Shown: positions 16,400 through 24,850 of the stretch, piece after piece
How positions within the stretch are numbered: the first letter of the stretch is position 1
How the letters are laid out: every line of letters starts with the position of its first letter
Assembly: GCA_910585865.1 (NCBI GenBank)
Contig: CAJUGO010000001.1
Span: 186,001 to 250,000 of the forward strand
DNA from: an uncultured Ruminococcus sp.
Lineage (GTDB): Bacteria; Bacillota; Clostridia; Oscillospirales; Acutalibacteraceae
Direction of reading: 5' to 3'
Length of the DNA: 64,000 nt
Notes under the pieces: generated by a model
The model's database searches: none
The model's input: the letters and a program-made list of their open reading frames with translations, nothing else
What the model was told of the DNA's origin: nothing
Position numbers and translations under genes: made by a program

Positions 16400-17251
16400 T
16401 CAGTAAAACATTGTTCCTATACCCTCATCACTGAACAACTCAAGCAATATTGAATGCTCAAGCCTGCCGTCGATTATGTGGGCACGGCTTACACCATTGC
16501 GGACAGCTTCCACACAACAATCTATTTTTGGCACCATTCCGCCCTTGATAATACCGTCGCGTTTGAGCATTGGAACTTCACTGACATTGACAACGGGAAT
16601 CAAAGACTCCTCGTCATTGACATCACGCAAAAGGCCGCGAATATCGGTCATAAGAATAAGTTTTTTTGCACCCACCTTGGCAGCAATGTGTGACGCAGCA
16701 AGGTCAGCATTAATATTATATACATTTCCGTCATATCCTCCTGCAACAGTTGCAACAATTGGAATATATCCGTCATTTATAGCATTTTTAAGCGGAGCAG
16801 GATTAACTTCTTTAATTTCACCGACATAACCGAGATCAGCGCTTGTAACAAGCTTTTCAGCCATAAGCAGTTTTCCGTCAAGACCGCACAAACCGAGTGC
16901 CTTGCCGCCGTGACGTTCGAGCAGCTGAACCAGACTCTTGTTTACTTTGCCTGCAAGCACCATTTGAACAATATCGATTGTTTCCTTGTCAGTAACCCGC
17001 ATTCCGTTTTCAAACTTACTTTCTTTGCCGACAGCATTAAGCATCGCATTAATTTCAGGTCCGCCGCCGTGAACAAGAACAACATTTATTCCCACAAGCT
17101 GCATAAGAACTAAATCACTCATAACAGCCGACTTCAGCTCTTCGTTTATCATCGCATTTCCGCCGTATTTTACAACAATAGTTTCGCCTGCATATTTTTT
17201 TATATACGGCATTGCCTGTATAAGAATTTTTGCCCTCTGTGAAGTATCCAT
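16400..17251 (-). CDS. argB: Acetylglutamate kinase
   Basis: Phosphorylates N-acetylglutamate, usually the step inhibited by arginine. The start at 17251 (MDTSQRAKILIQAMPYIKKY) is 9 nt after AAGG; an ATG at 17260 directly abuts the ribosome site and is not used. Motifs are VVKYGGNAM (phosphate-binding lysine), LVHGGGPEINAML and KGGMVPKIDCC. At 283 residues, the N-terminal helix that precedes the kinase fold in arginine-sensitive enzymes is present. Confidence 0.95.
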   Translation of the reverse strand: MDTSQRAKILIQAMPYIKKYAGETIVVKYGGNAMINEELKSAVMSDLVLMQLVGINVVLVHGGGPEINAMLNAVGKESKFENGMRVTDKETIDIVQMVLAGKVNKSLVQLLERHGGKALGLCGLDGKLLMAEKLVTSADLGYVGEIKEVNPAPLKNAINDGYIPIVATVAGGYDGNVYNINADLAASHIAAKVGAKKLILMTDIRGLLRDVNDEESLIPVVNVSEVPMLKRDGIIKGGMVPKIDCCVEAVRNGVSRAHIIDGRLEHSILLELFSDEGIGTMFY

Positions 17252-17313
17252 TTTTATCATCCTTAATATCTAAATCCCCAATATATTTATAGAAAATTTA
17301 CTGCATAACTTTA

Positions 17314-18537
17314 TTATGTTCTGTAGTCACCGTTAATTTTAACGTAATCATATGTAAGGTCACATCCGTATGCTTCGGCACTGCCGCAGCCGTCACCTAA
17401 AACAACTAATATTTCAATTTCGCTCTCAAGCAAGATTTCCTTTGCCTTTTCCTCGTCAAATTCAAGTCCCAGTCCATCCTTGCACACAAGAATTTCCCCT
17501 TTTGCCGACTTGTAGGAGACATCAATTTTATGAACATCAGCCTTTGCACCGCTGTAACCGACAGCACATAAGATTCTTCCGCAGTTGGCGTCCGCACCGA
17601 ACATTGCAGCCTTTACTAAACTTGAACAAATAATACTCTTTGCAATAATCTTGGCATCATTTTTTGTATTTGCACCGCTCACCCTGCAAATAAGCAGCTT
17701 CGTTGCGCCCTCTCCGTCAGCCGCAAGCTTTTTTGCAACAGCTTTAAAAGCTTCTGTAAGCACGGCAGTAAATAATTTATAATTGTCATTTTTCTCGGCA
17801 ATTTCAATATTGCCAGCCTTGCCGGAGGCCATAATAGCCAAAGTATCATTAGTGGAGGTATCACCGTCAACAGAAACCATATTATAGCTTTCTTCAACTG
17901 CCTCCAAAAGAGCTTCTTTAAGCATTTTCGATGAAATTGCAGCATCGGTTGTCACAAACGAAAGTGTTGTGCCCATATTGATGTGAATCATTCCGCTGCC
18001 CTTTGCAATTCCGCCGATTGTAATAGTTTTTCCGTCAAGTTCAAATTGTACAGCCCATTCCTTTTTTACGGTATCCGTCGTCATAATAGCTTCTGCCGCA
18101 TTTGTGCTGCCTTCCTTTGACAATGTGCCTTTCATTGCCTCAACACCTTTTTTGACAGGCTCAATAGGAAGCACCTGCCCGATTACACCGGTAGATGCAA
18201 CAATTACATCATTAACATTCACATCAAGTGCTTCTGCTGCCAAAGCACACATCTGCTCAGCCTTTTCATATCCGTCTGCATTGCAGGCATTTGCATTGCC
18301 GGAATTAACAATAACAGCCTGTGCTCTTCCATTTTCAAGATGCTTTTTAGTAACATAAATCGTGTCGGATTTAACAAGATTCTTTGTAAAAACAGCAGCA
18401 CTGTTACACACTGTGTCGCAGTATATTAACGCCAAATCCTTTTTTGTTGTATTGGACGGCTTAATTGATGCACAAATACCCTGTGCAGTAAAGCCCTTAG
18501 GAGCGGTTACTCCGCCTTCAATAAATTTATAAATCAT
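17314..18537 (-). CDS. argJ: Bifunctional ornithine acetyltransferase / N-acetylglutamate synthase
   Basis: Moves the acetyl group from acetylornithine to glutamate. The start at 18537 (MIYKFIEGGVTAPKGF) follows AAAGGTTGA. The precursor self-cleaves before a threonine. The usual site is KGSGMIxPNMATML, and here it reads KGSGMIHINMGTTLSF. The nucleophile is Thr190, with glycine at the preceding position instead of alanine and isoleucine instead of proline. Other motifs are VNSGNANAC, SVDGDTSTNDT and the C-terminal GCGSAEAYGCDLTYDYVKIN. Its presence explains why no argA or argE is needed in the cluster. Confidence 0.94.
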   Translation of the reverse strand: MIYKFIEGGVTAPKGFTAQGICASIKPSNTTKKDLALIYCDTVCNSAAVFTKNLVKSDTIYVTKKHLENGRAQAVIVNSGNANACNADGYEKAEQMCALAAEALDVNVNDVIVASTGVIGQVLPIEPVKKGVEAMKGTLSKEGSTNAAEAIMTTDTVKKEWAVQFELDGKTITIGGIAKGSGMIHINMGTTLSFVTTDAAISSKMLKEALLEAVEESYNMVSVDGDTSTNDTLAIMASGKAGNIEIAEKNDNYKLFTAVLTEAFKAVAKKLAADGEGATKLLICRVSGANTKNDAKIIAKSIICSSLVKAAMFGADANCGRILCAVGYSGAKADVHKIDVSYKSAKGEILVCKDGLGLEFDEEKAKEILLESEIEILVVLGDGCGSAEAYGCDLTYDYVKINGDYRT

Positions 18538-18664
18538 AAAATCAACCTTTAATAACACATATTTAATTAAATGCTAAACACTGCATACAATCTGAAAAGC
18601 CGGCCTGATATTACTTAATCTTTCCTACAGGCTTTTTCCGGACATTTTACTATAAAGCAAAATA

Positions 18665-19702
18665 TCAGAATGCAGGAGGTACAATTACAAGCCCTGTTTT
18701 TTCATCAATCCCGAAAATAATGTTCATATTCTGTATCGCCTGTCCTGCCGCGCCCTTTACCATATTGTCAATTGCGGCACATGCAACCAGCTTGTTTGCA
18801 CGCGCATCATGATGAATTGAAACATCGCAGAAGTTTGAATACTTTATGTTATGGATATCAGCACACTTACCGTCATCAAGAAGTCTTACAAAAAATTCAT
18901 CCTTATAGTAATCCTCATATGCCTTTCTGATTTGCTCAAAAGACACACCGTCTTTAATATCAGCATAAACAGTTGCTAAAATTCCACGGTTAACGGGAAG
19001 CAAATGCGGCACAAAAGTAATAATCACCTTTTCTCCCGACAACCTTGAAAGCGTCTGCTCAATCTCGGGGGTATGGCGGTGGCTTGCTACCTTGTAAGCA
19101 TGAAAGCCCTCGTTAAGTTCAGGATAATGATTGCTCTGATTAGGCTTTCTGCCTGCACCCGTTACACCGCTTTTGCAGTCACATATAATCCCTTTAGTTT
19201 CAATAAGTCCGTTCACTATTGCAGGTGCAATAGCAAGCGGTGAACAAGTGGTATAGCATCCGGGATTTGCAATAAGTTTTTTACCCTTAATTTTGTCTCT
19301 GAAAAATTCGGGCAAACCGTAAACCGACTGTTCGTGAAGTTCTTTATCAAGAAAAGTTCCGCCGTACCACTCGGTGTACTCATCTTCACTTTCAAGCCGA
19401 AAGTCTGCACCTAAATCTATAAATGCCTTGCCTGCATCAATACACTTTGCGGCAAGCTCTTGAGAAAGCCCGTGAGGAAGCGCGGCAAATATTACATCGC
19501 TCTTTTCAACAACAGCATCCTGATTTTCACACACCATATCATTCAAAAATGAATATGACGGATAAATCTCGCTTATCTTTTTGCCCTCAAATGAAACCGA
19601 GCTTATTGCCGAAATTTCAGCCTCGGGATGTGCGGTGAGAAGTCTTACAAGCTCTGCACCCGCATAGCCTGTTGCTCCTACAATACCTGCTTTTATTTTC
19701 AT
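18665..19702 (-). CDS. argC: N-acetyl-gamma-glutamyl-phosphate reductase
   Basis: NADPH enzyme that makes N-acetylglutamate semialdehyde. The start ATG at 19702 (MKIKAGIVGATGYAGAELVR) follows AAAAGGTG; an in-frame GTG three codons upstream overlaps the ribosome site. The nucleotide motif is GIVGATGYAGAE, the catalytic cysteine lies in ANPGCYTTCSPLA, and HRHTPEIEQ is the substrate-site segment. At 345 residues it is full length. Confidence 0.95.
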   Translation of the reverse strand: MKIKAGIVGATGYAGAELVRLLTAHPEAEISAISSVSFEGKKISEIYPSYSFLNDMVCENQDAVVEKSDVIFAALPHGLSQELAAKCIDAGKAFIDLGADFRLESEDEYTEWYGGTFLDKELHEQSVYGLPEFFRDKIKGKKLIANPGCYTTCSPLAIAPAIVNGLIETKGIICDCKSGVTGAGRKPNQSNHYPELNEGFHAYKVASHRHTPEIEQTLSRLSGEKVIITFVPHLLPVNRGILATVYADIKDGVSFEQIRKAYEDYYKDEFFVRLLDDGKCADIHNIKYSNFCDVSIHHDARANKLVACAAIDNMVKGAAGQAIQNMNIIFGIDEKTGLVIVPPAF

Positions 19703-19866
19703 ATATTTCACCTTTTTATTTTAGTTTTAATCTTGCAAAAGGATATCATTAATGTTATCTTTAGCTCCGCTGAACACCGGCTATGCGTATATTCCGTATA
19801 TCCATCTGCCCACTCTGTGCGCCTTATTATTTTATTCTGCTTAAATATTTATTATTTTTTACAGCG

Positions 19867-21243
19867 TTACAGTTTCTCTGCAATTTCCGATACTCTTTGA
19901 GCCTGCGCCTTAACATTTGATGATGCAGGTCCGCCGAATGCGGTACGGTCGTTTGTGCATTTTTCAAGTGAAATTGCGTTGTAAACATCCTCGTTAAACA
20001 CATCGCAAACCTTTTTGTACTCATCCATAGGCAGATTTTCAAGGTCTGTCGAGAGTTCAATACATCTTGCAACAAGTTCGCCCGTTGCTTTGTATGCGTC
20101 TCTGAAAGGAACGCCGTTCTTGGTAAGCCAATCGGCACAGTCGGTAGCATTGATAAAGCCGCCTGCCGCAGCCTTGCGCATATTTTGAGGGATAACACGC
20201 ATTGTGTCGAGCATTGGTGTAAAGGCTGTAAGACACATTTTAACCGTATCGAGCGCATCAAAAATCGCCTCTTTATCCTCCTGCATATCTTTATTATAAG
20301 CTAAAGCCGTACCCTTCATAATGGTCAGCAGGGTCATATTATCACCGAATACTCTGCCGCTTTTTCCTCTTACAAGTTCAGCAATATCAGGATTCTTTTT
20401 CTGCGGCATAATTGACGAACCTGTTGAAAATGCATCATCAAGTTCAATAAACTTAAATTCCCAGCTGCACCACATAATGATTTCCTCTGAAAATCTCGAA
20501 AGGTGTACCATTATTATTGAAAGCACCGAGGCAAACTCAATACAATAATCCCTGTCAGAAACACCGTCAAGCGAATTGTTTGTTATTCTGTCAAAATTTA
20601 AGAGCTTTGCCGTAATTGTTCTGTCAATCGGGTAAGTTGTTCCTGCCAGTGCACATGAACCGAGCGGCATTTCATCCATTCTTTTTAAACAATCTTCAAG
20701 ACGAGAGACATCTCTCAACAACATTTCGCCGTAAGCCAAAAGGTGATGTCCGAAGGTAATGGGTTGTGCACGCTGAAGATGAGTATATCCCGGCATAACT
20801 GTTTCGCTGTACTTTTCAGCCTTTTCTGCAATTACCTTAATTAAATCCACAACAAGATTTTTTACATTTACAACTTCTTTTTTTAGGTAAAGCTTTATAT
20901 CCACTGCAACCTGATCATTACGGCTGCGTGAAGTGTGCAGTCTTTTTCCGTTATCCCCGATTCTTTTAGTAAGCTCTCCCTCAATGAATGTATGTATATC
21001 CTCAGCTTCCATATCAAACTGCAGACTGCCGTTTTCGATATCTTCCAAAATTCCTTTTAATCCCTGAATAATATCAGCGGACTCCTCTTCTTTGATAATT
21101 CCGCATCTTCCTAGCATTGTTGCATGGGCAATACTGCCCTCTATATCTTCTTTATACATTCTGCTGTCAAATGAAATCGAACTGTTAAAATCGTTAGTTG
21201 TTTTTGAAAGCTCCTTTTTGAAGCGTCCTTTCCAAAGCTGCAT
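19867..21243 (-). CDS. argH: Argininosuccinate lyase
   Basis: Splits argininosuccinate to arginine and fumarate. The 458 residues carry the superfamily signature GSSIMPQKKNPD, the N-terminal MQLWKGRFKKELSK and HTSRSRNDQVA. The start at 21243 follows GGAGAGGA. That site lies inside the end of a possible 32-codon ORF that stops 3 nt before the argH start, so coupling is possible. Confidence 0.96.
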   Translation of the reverse strand: MQLWKGRFKKELSKTTNDFNSSISFDSRMYKEDIEGSIAHATMLGRCGIIKEEESADIIQGLKGILEDIENGSLQFDMEAEDIHTFIEGELTKRIGDNGKRLHTSRSRNDQVAVDIKLYLKKEVVNVKNLVVDLIKVIAEKAEKYSETVMPGYTHLQRAQPITFGHHLLAYGEMLLRDVSRLEDCLKRMDEMPLGSCALAGTTYPIDRTITAKLLNFDRITNNSLDGVSDRDYCIEFASVLSIIMVHLSRFSEEIIMWCSWEFKFIELDDAFSTGSSIMPQKKNPDIAELVRGKSGRVFGDNMTLLTIMKGTALAYNKDMQEDKEAIFDALDTVKMCLTAFTPMLDTMRVIPQNMRKAAAGGFINATDCADWLTKNGVPFRDAYKATGELVARCIELSTDLENLPMDEYKKVCDVFNEDVYNAISLEKCTNDRTAFGGPASSNVKAQAQRVSEIAEKL

Positions 21244-21246
21244 GTT

Positions 21247-21345
21247 TTATTCGTCCTCTCCGTTTCTCTCATTTTTAACTGATCCGACGCTCATAATCAG
21301 ACCAAAACCAATTATATACCACACAATATAAACCGGAATATTCAT
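21247..21345 (-). CDS. Possible 32-residue membrane peptide upstream of argH
   Basis: A short frame beginning MNIPVYIVWYIIGFG, with one hydrophobic stretch (residues 3-22) and a charged tail ending KNERNGEDE. It stops 3 nt before argH, in the same frame. The upstream ribosome site (AAGATGTGG) is weak, so the gene is uncertain. It could be a small membrane protein or a leader whose translation opens the argH start. Confidence 0.35.
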   Translation of the reverse strand: MNIPVYIVWYIIGFGLIMSVGSVKNERNGEDE

Positions 21346-21396
21346 AACCACATCTTGGATTTTTATATAAAATAAAAAACCTTAAAAACACTTATC

Positions 21397-21419
21397 GGGG
21401 CAGAGAAATTCCCTGCCCC
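21397..21419 (-). terminator. Hairpin between argG and argH, possible partial terminator
   Basis: GGGGCAG and CTGCCCC form a 7-bp GC stem just past the argG stop codon. Leftward it is followed by GATAAGTGTTTTTAAGG, so the T-run is not adjacent. It may partly terminate or stabilise the argG message. Confidence 0.5.
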
Positions 21420-21452
21420 TGATTTATTGATACCATCAGCTGATTTGGCAAA

Positions 21453-22676
21453 TTATTTGATAAGGCCTTTCTTTGCGCGAACCTTAATTGGAAGTCCGAA
21501 AAGATTAATGAAGCCTGCGCTGTCATTCTGGTCGTAAACCTCATCCTCATCAAAAGTAGCAATTTCTTCATCATAAAGCGAATACGGACTTGTTACGCCT
21601 GCATCAATGATGTTGCCTTTATAAAGCTTTAACTTAACCTCACCTGTAACATATTCCTGAGTGCTGTCAACAAATGCTGAAAGAGCTTCACGAAGCGGTG
21701 TATACCACTTGCCGTCGTAAACAAGCTCTGCAAATGTATTTGAGAGATTTAATTTATAGTGAAGAGTGTCCTTGTCAAGGCAAATCTCCTCAAGCTTTGA
21801 GTGCGCAGCATAAAGAATTGTACCGCCCGGAGTTTCATATACTCCGCGCGCTTTCATACCTACAAGACGGTTTTCAACAATATCTGTGATACCCACACCA
21901 TTTCTTCCGCCAATTTCGTTGAGTTTTTTAATCATCTCAACGCTGTCAATTTCCTCACCGTTAAGTTTTGTAGGAACGCCTTTTTCAAATGATATTGTTA
22001 CATACTCAGGCTTATCGGGAGCCTGCTCAGGAGATACACCAAGTTCCAAAAAGCCTTCCTTGTTATACATCGGTTCATTTGCAGGATCTTCAAGGTCAAG
22101 TCCTTCGTGGCTCAAGTGCCAGAGGTTCTTATCCTTTGAATAATTTGTTTCACGATTAATCTTAAGCGGAATATTCATTTTTTCCGCATATGCAATCTCC
22201 TCTTCACGCGATTTAAATTCCCATGTTCTCCAAGGAGCGATGATTTTCATATCGGGAGCATAAGCCTTGATAGCAAGTTCAAAACGAACCTGATCGTTTC
22301 CCTTGCCGGTACAACCGTGACAGATAGCGTCTGCACCTTCGGCCTTGGCAATTTCAACAAGTCTCTTTGCAATAATAGGACGTGCAAATGAAGTACCCAA
22401 AAGATATTTGCCCTCATAAACTGCTCCAGCCTTAATTGTCGGAATAACATATTCATCGACAAATTCCTTGTTTAAGTCCTCAATATAAAGCTTTGAAGCG
22501 CCTGTTTTAATAGCCTTTTCCTCAAGACCATCAAGCTCTGTGCCCTGACCGACATCACCCGAAACAGCGATAACCTCACAATTGTCATAATTTTCTTTAA
22601 GCCACGGAATGATAATAGAAGTATCAAGACCGCCTGAATATGCAAGAACTACTTTTTTTATTTTATTGTCAGCCAT
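21453..22676 (-). CDS. argG: Argininosuccinate synthase
   Basis: ATP-dependent condensation of citrulline and aspartate. The start at 22676 (MADNKIKKVVLAYSGGLDTS) follows GGAGGAG; five further in-frame codons upstream overlap the ribosome site. AYSGGLDTS is the pyrophosphatase P-loop, and GCTGKGNDQVRFE and INRETNYSKDKNLWHLSHE are diagnostic. At 407 residues it is full length. It is the first gene of the leftward arginine cluster, with an ARG box at its promoter. Confidence 0.96.
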   Translation of the reverse strand: MADNKIKKVVLAYSGGLDTSIIIPWLKENYDNCEVIAVSGDVGQGTELDGLEEKAIKTGASKLYIEDLNKEFVDEYVIPTIKAGAVYEGKYLLGTSFARPIIAKRLVEIAKAEGADAICHGCTGKGNDQVRFELAIKAYAPDMKIIAPWRTWEFKSREEEIAYAEKMNIPLKINRETNYSKDKNLWHLSHEGLDLEDPANEPMYNKEGFLELGVSPEQAPDKPEYVTISFEKGVPTKLNGEEIDSVEMIKKLNEIGGRNGVGITDIVENRLVGMKARGVYETPGGTILYAAHSKLEEICLDKDTLHYKLNLSNTFAELVYDGKWYTPLREALSAFVDSTQEYVTGEVKLKLYKGNIIDAGVTSPYSLYDEEIATFDEDEVYDQNDSAGFINLFGLPIKVRAKKGLIK

Positions 22677-22718
22677 TTTAAACTCCTCCAAAATTAAAAT
22701 TCAAATTGTTACTATTAC

Positions 22719-22746
22719 ATTATACACTCTGTTTTAAAAAAATCAA
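22719..22746 (-). promoter_or_regulatory. Promoter of argG
   Basis: On the minus strand TTGATT (22746-22741) and TATAAT (22724-22719) are separated by 16 bp. Confidence 0.65.
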
Positions 22747-22751
22747 GTGTT

Positions 22752-22769
22752 TTTGAATAAATATTCAAA
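22752..22769. promoter_or_regulatory. ARG box (ArgR/AhrC operator)
   Basis: TTTGAATAAATATTCAAA is an exact 18-bp match to the arginine repressor consensus, two TGAAT/ATTCA arms with 4 bp between them. It lies 5 bp upstream of the argG -35 box. No argR gene is in the window. Confidence 0.8.
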
Positions 22770-22882
22770 ATTTTTTCAGCACTGGCAAAATATCTTTAGA
22801 ATAGTTGTTTTTTGCTGTTTATTCGCTTTATCAGCCATATTTTAAGCCTAAAAATTTCAGTTTACGCTTATTATTTTCTAAA

Positions 22883-22980
22883 AATGCATATATTCATAAA
22901 AAATGAATATTCATTTTATGCATTTAAATATGCATAATAATGAATATTTTTGTGTATATACTGAATAATATTCATTTCAT
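22883..22980. promoter_or_regulatory. AT-rich cluster of ATTCAT/ATGAAT half sites
   Basis: About 100 bp with five ATTCAT/ATGAAT half sites (22892, 22903, 22909, 22940, 22970) and nested palindromes such as AATGAATATTCATT and CTGAATAATATTCA. They resemble ARG half sites, but the spacings (0 or 3 bp) differ from the true box at 22752. It lies in the gap shared by argG and the divergent flavin reductase gene. Secondary ArgR sites or an intrinsically bent AT tract are both possible. Confidence 0.45.
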
Positions 22981-23014
22981 TATAAATGCAGCAGAAAAAT
23001 TTTTAAACCGTCAA

Positions 23015-23043
23015 TTGAACAATTAAAGGAAATCTGATATACT
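23015..23043 (+). promoter_or_regulatory. sigma-A promoter of the flavin reductase-like gene
   Basis: TTGAAC (23015-23020) and TATACT (23038-23043) are separated by 17 bp. Confidence 0.55.
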
Positions 23044-23087
23044 AAGTCAGAAACAAAAATCATATTGTATTATGAAAGGATGATTAT

Positions 23088-23597
23088 ATGTCAGTATTCA
23101 GGGAGATATCAGCAAAAGAAATTACAGAAAATATATTTAAGCTTATAGGCGACGACTGGGCACTTGTAACAGGCGGCACCAAAGAAAACTTTAACACTAT
23201 GACAATCAGCTGGGGAGGAGCAGGAATTATGTGGGGAAAACCATGTGCATTTACCTTTATCCGTCCCCAACGATACACGTTTGAGTTTATGGAAAACAAC
23301 GAATACTATACAATGAGCTTTTTTGACGAAAAATACAGAGATGCTCTGAAATTCTGCGGCTCAAAAAGCGGCAGAGACTATAACAAAGCGAAAGAAACCG
23401 GACTTACTCCTGCCTTCACCGAAAACGGAGCCGTATATTTTGAAGAAGCAAAACTTGTACTTGTATGCAAAAAAATGTATGCACAGTCGCTTAATGAAGA
23501 CAGCATAACAGACGGTGACGGTGTAAAAAAGTGGTACAATGATGATTATCATAAAATGTATATAAGTGAAATTACAAAAACTCTTATAAAAGAATAA
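23088..23597 (+). CDS. Flavin reductase-like (flavoredoxin family) protein
   Basis: A 169-residue FMN-binding split-barrel type protein with ALVTGGTKENFNTMTISWG at the N-terminal flavin site and MSFFDEKYRDALKFCGSKSG. Such proteins bind FMN and pass electrons or reduce flavins in anaerobes. The partner is unknown. The start follows AAAGGATGA. It is a single-gene unit with its own promoter and a strong terminator. Confidence 0.85.
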   Translation: MSVFREISAKEITENIFKLIGDDWALVTGGTKENFNTMTISWGGAGIMWGKPCAFTFIRPQRYTFEFMENNEYYTMSFFDEKYRDALKFCGSKSGRDYNKAKETGLTPAFTENGAVYFEEAKLVLVCKKMYAQSLNEDSITDGDGVKKWYNDDYHKMYISEITKTLIKE

Positions 23598-23613
23598 CAT
23601 CAATACAAATAAC

Positions 23614-23649
23614 GGGCTGTCTCACTAAGAAAACGTGAGACAGCCCATT
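23614..23649 (+). terminator. Terminator of the flavin reductase-like gene
   Basis: A perfect 12-bp stem GGGCTGTCTCAC/GTGAGACAGCCC with a 9-nt loop, followed by ATTTTGC. Confidence 0.88.
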
Positions 23650-23712
23650 TTGCATTAAATATTTACACTTAAAGCAAATTAATCAATCTTCAGTATACAG
23701 ATTTAAATAAAT

Positions 23713-24507
23713 TTAATATCCCCAACGGTCAAAAAATCTGACATCCTGATATGTAAGTATATAATTCTGACTTTCATGAAATGCACTCTGCACAAGCAGC
23801 GGATTATACATATACATAATTCTGTGCTGAACAGCATCGTGATTTTCGTCAAAAATATATCTGACCGCCTGTTTGCATTCTTCGTTTGATCCTATGTCTG
23901 TTCTTCCTGTATAGTGGCAGTCATCAATAACCGACTGAACACTTGTATAACCGTCAAAACAAATTGCATTTTTTACTGCCTGCGCAATAAGCGCCGCTCC
24001 GATAAAGCCACCCGAACCGAACTCTCCCATACAAAGTCTTTCAAGCAGATCCCTGTCATAATCTGAAAGCGTGACTTTTCCACAGGCATATGTATCATCC
24101 GGATTATCTATTGCAATAAGGTAACCGGCATTCCACTGAGCCTGATAATCCGCAGGATGTTCCGGCGGAATTGCAGTGGCATATACAACTGTCTGCTCTG
24201 TTGTCGCTGCAGCGGTTGACTTTTCAGGAGCTTTAGTCGTCTTTTTTGTCGCTTTCTCAGCCTTTGTGCCATCAGTCTCTTTCGGCTGTGTTTCCGAAGC
24301 AGCCGACGCTTCAGTGAATTGCTGTGTTGCTGCTATATCCGGAATATTTGGATTCACGCGTACATCCGCCATGGCCATATCAGCTGTTGATTCACCGGCA
24401 CTTATGATACTATTTGTAAAAACTGTTTGAATTACAATAAAAACTGACAGCAGAACAAGTATAACCGAAAGAATCATATTTATCCTTTTTTTAAAAAAAT
24501 TCAGCAT
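23713..24507 (-). CDS. SleB-like cell-wall hydrolase domain protein, membrane-anchored
   Basis: A 264-residue protein. The N-terminal hydrophobic segment (about 9-30) acts as a signal anchor. Residues about 45-115 are a low-complexity threonine/alanine/lysine linker (TKKTTKAPEKSTAAA). The C-terminal part (about 145-260) resembles the Hydrolase_2/SleB fold, starting LSDYDRDLLERLCMGEFGSGG with the conserved glutamate. Related domains cleave peptidoglycan during spore germination or wall turnover. The ATG at 24507 is used, since the in-frame GTG upstream overlaps the GGGTGA ribosome site. Confidence 0.7.
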   Translation of the reverse strand: MLNFFKKRINMILSVILVLLSVFIVIQTVFTNSIISAGESTADMAMADVRVNPNIPDIAATQQFTEASAASETQPKETDGTKAEKATKKTTKAPEKSTAAATTEQTVVYATAIPPEHPADYQAQWNAGYLIAIDNPDDTYACGKVTLSDYDRDLLERLCMGEFGSGGFIGAALIAQAVKNAICFDGYTSVQSVIDDCHYTGRTDIGSNEECKQAVRYIFDENHDAVQHRIMYMYNPLLVQSAFHESQNYILTYQDVRFFDRWGY

Positions 24508-24850
24508 ATATCTCACCCGAATACCAATCAGTATGATTCAGCTTATATTTTAGCATATGATATTTTTATTTTCAACTTGTATCTTTTAGAAAAATATATT
24601 TTTCAAAAAACTTAAAAATAATATAAAAATAAAACAATTCAACGCTGCATACAATCCCGTCAGACAACTTATGTTAACCGACACCCATTTTCTTTAAATA
24701 ATTCCCTGTAAAATAAAGAATGCCGACAACAAGCCGGCATAATCTCTATATTTTTAGTTATTAACACATAAATCTGATAAACAAACCGCATTATGTGCAA
24801 CTGAGAAAAAATCTTCGTCAGCCGAATGTATTATCGTTTTTTAAACAGCT
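24508..24850. other. Intergenic region with one hairpin
   Basis: AT-rich spacer between two leftward genes. Apart from the hairpin at 24720-24741 nothing convincing was seen; no ORF with a ribosome site was found. Confidence 0.5.
24720..24741 (-). terminator. Terminator of the AraC-family gene
   Basis: ATGCCGGC/GTCGGCAT forms a stem leftward, followed by TCTTTATTTT. Confidence 0.55.

Noticed and set aside
18538..18664. Terminator between argC and argJ
   Set aside because: AAAAGCC and GGCTTTT can pair only across a long loop, too weak to call.
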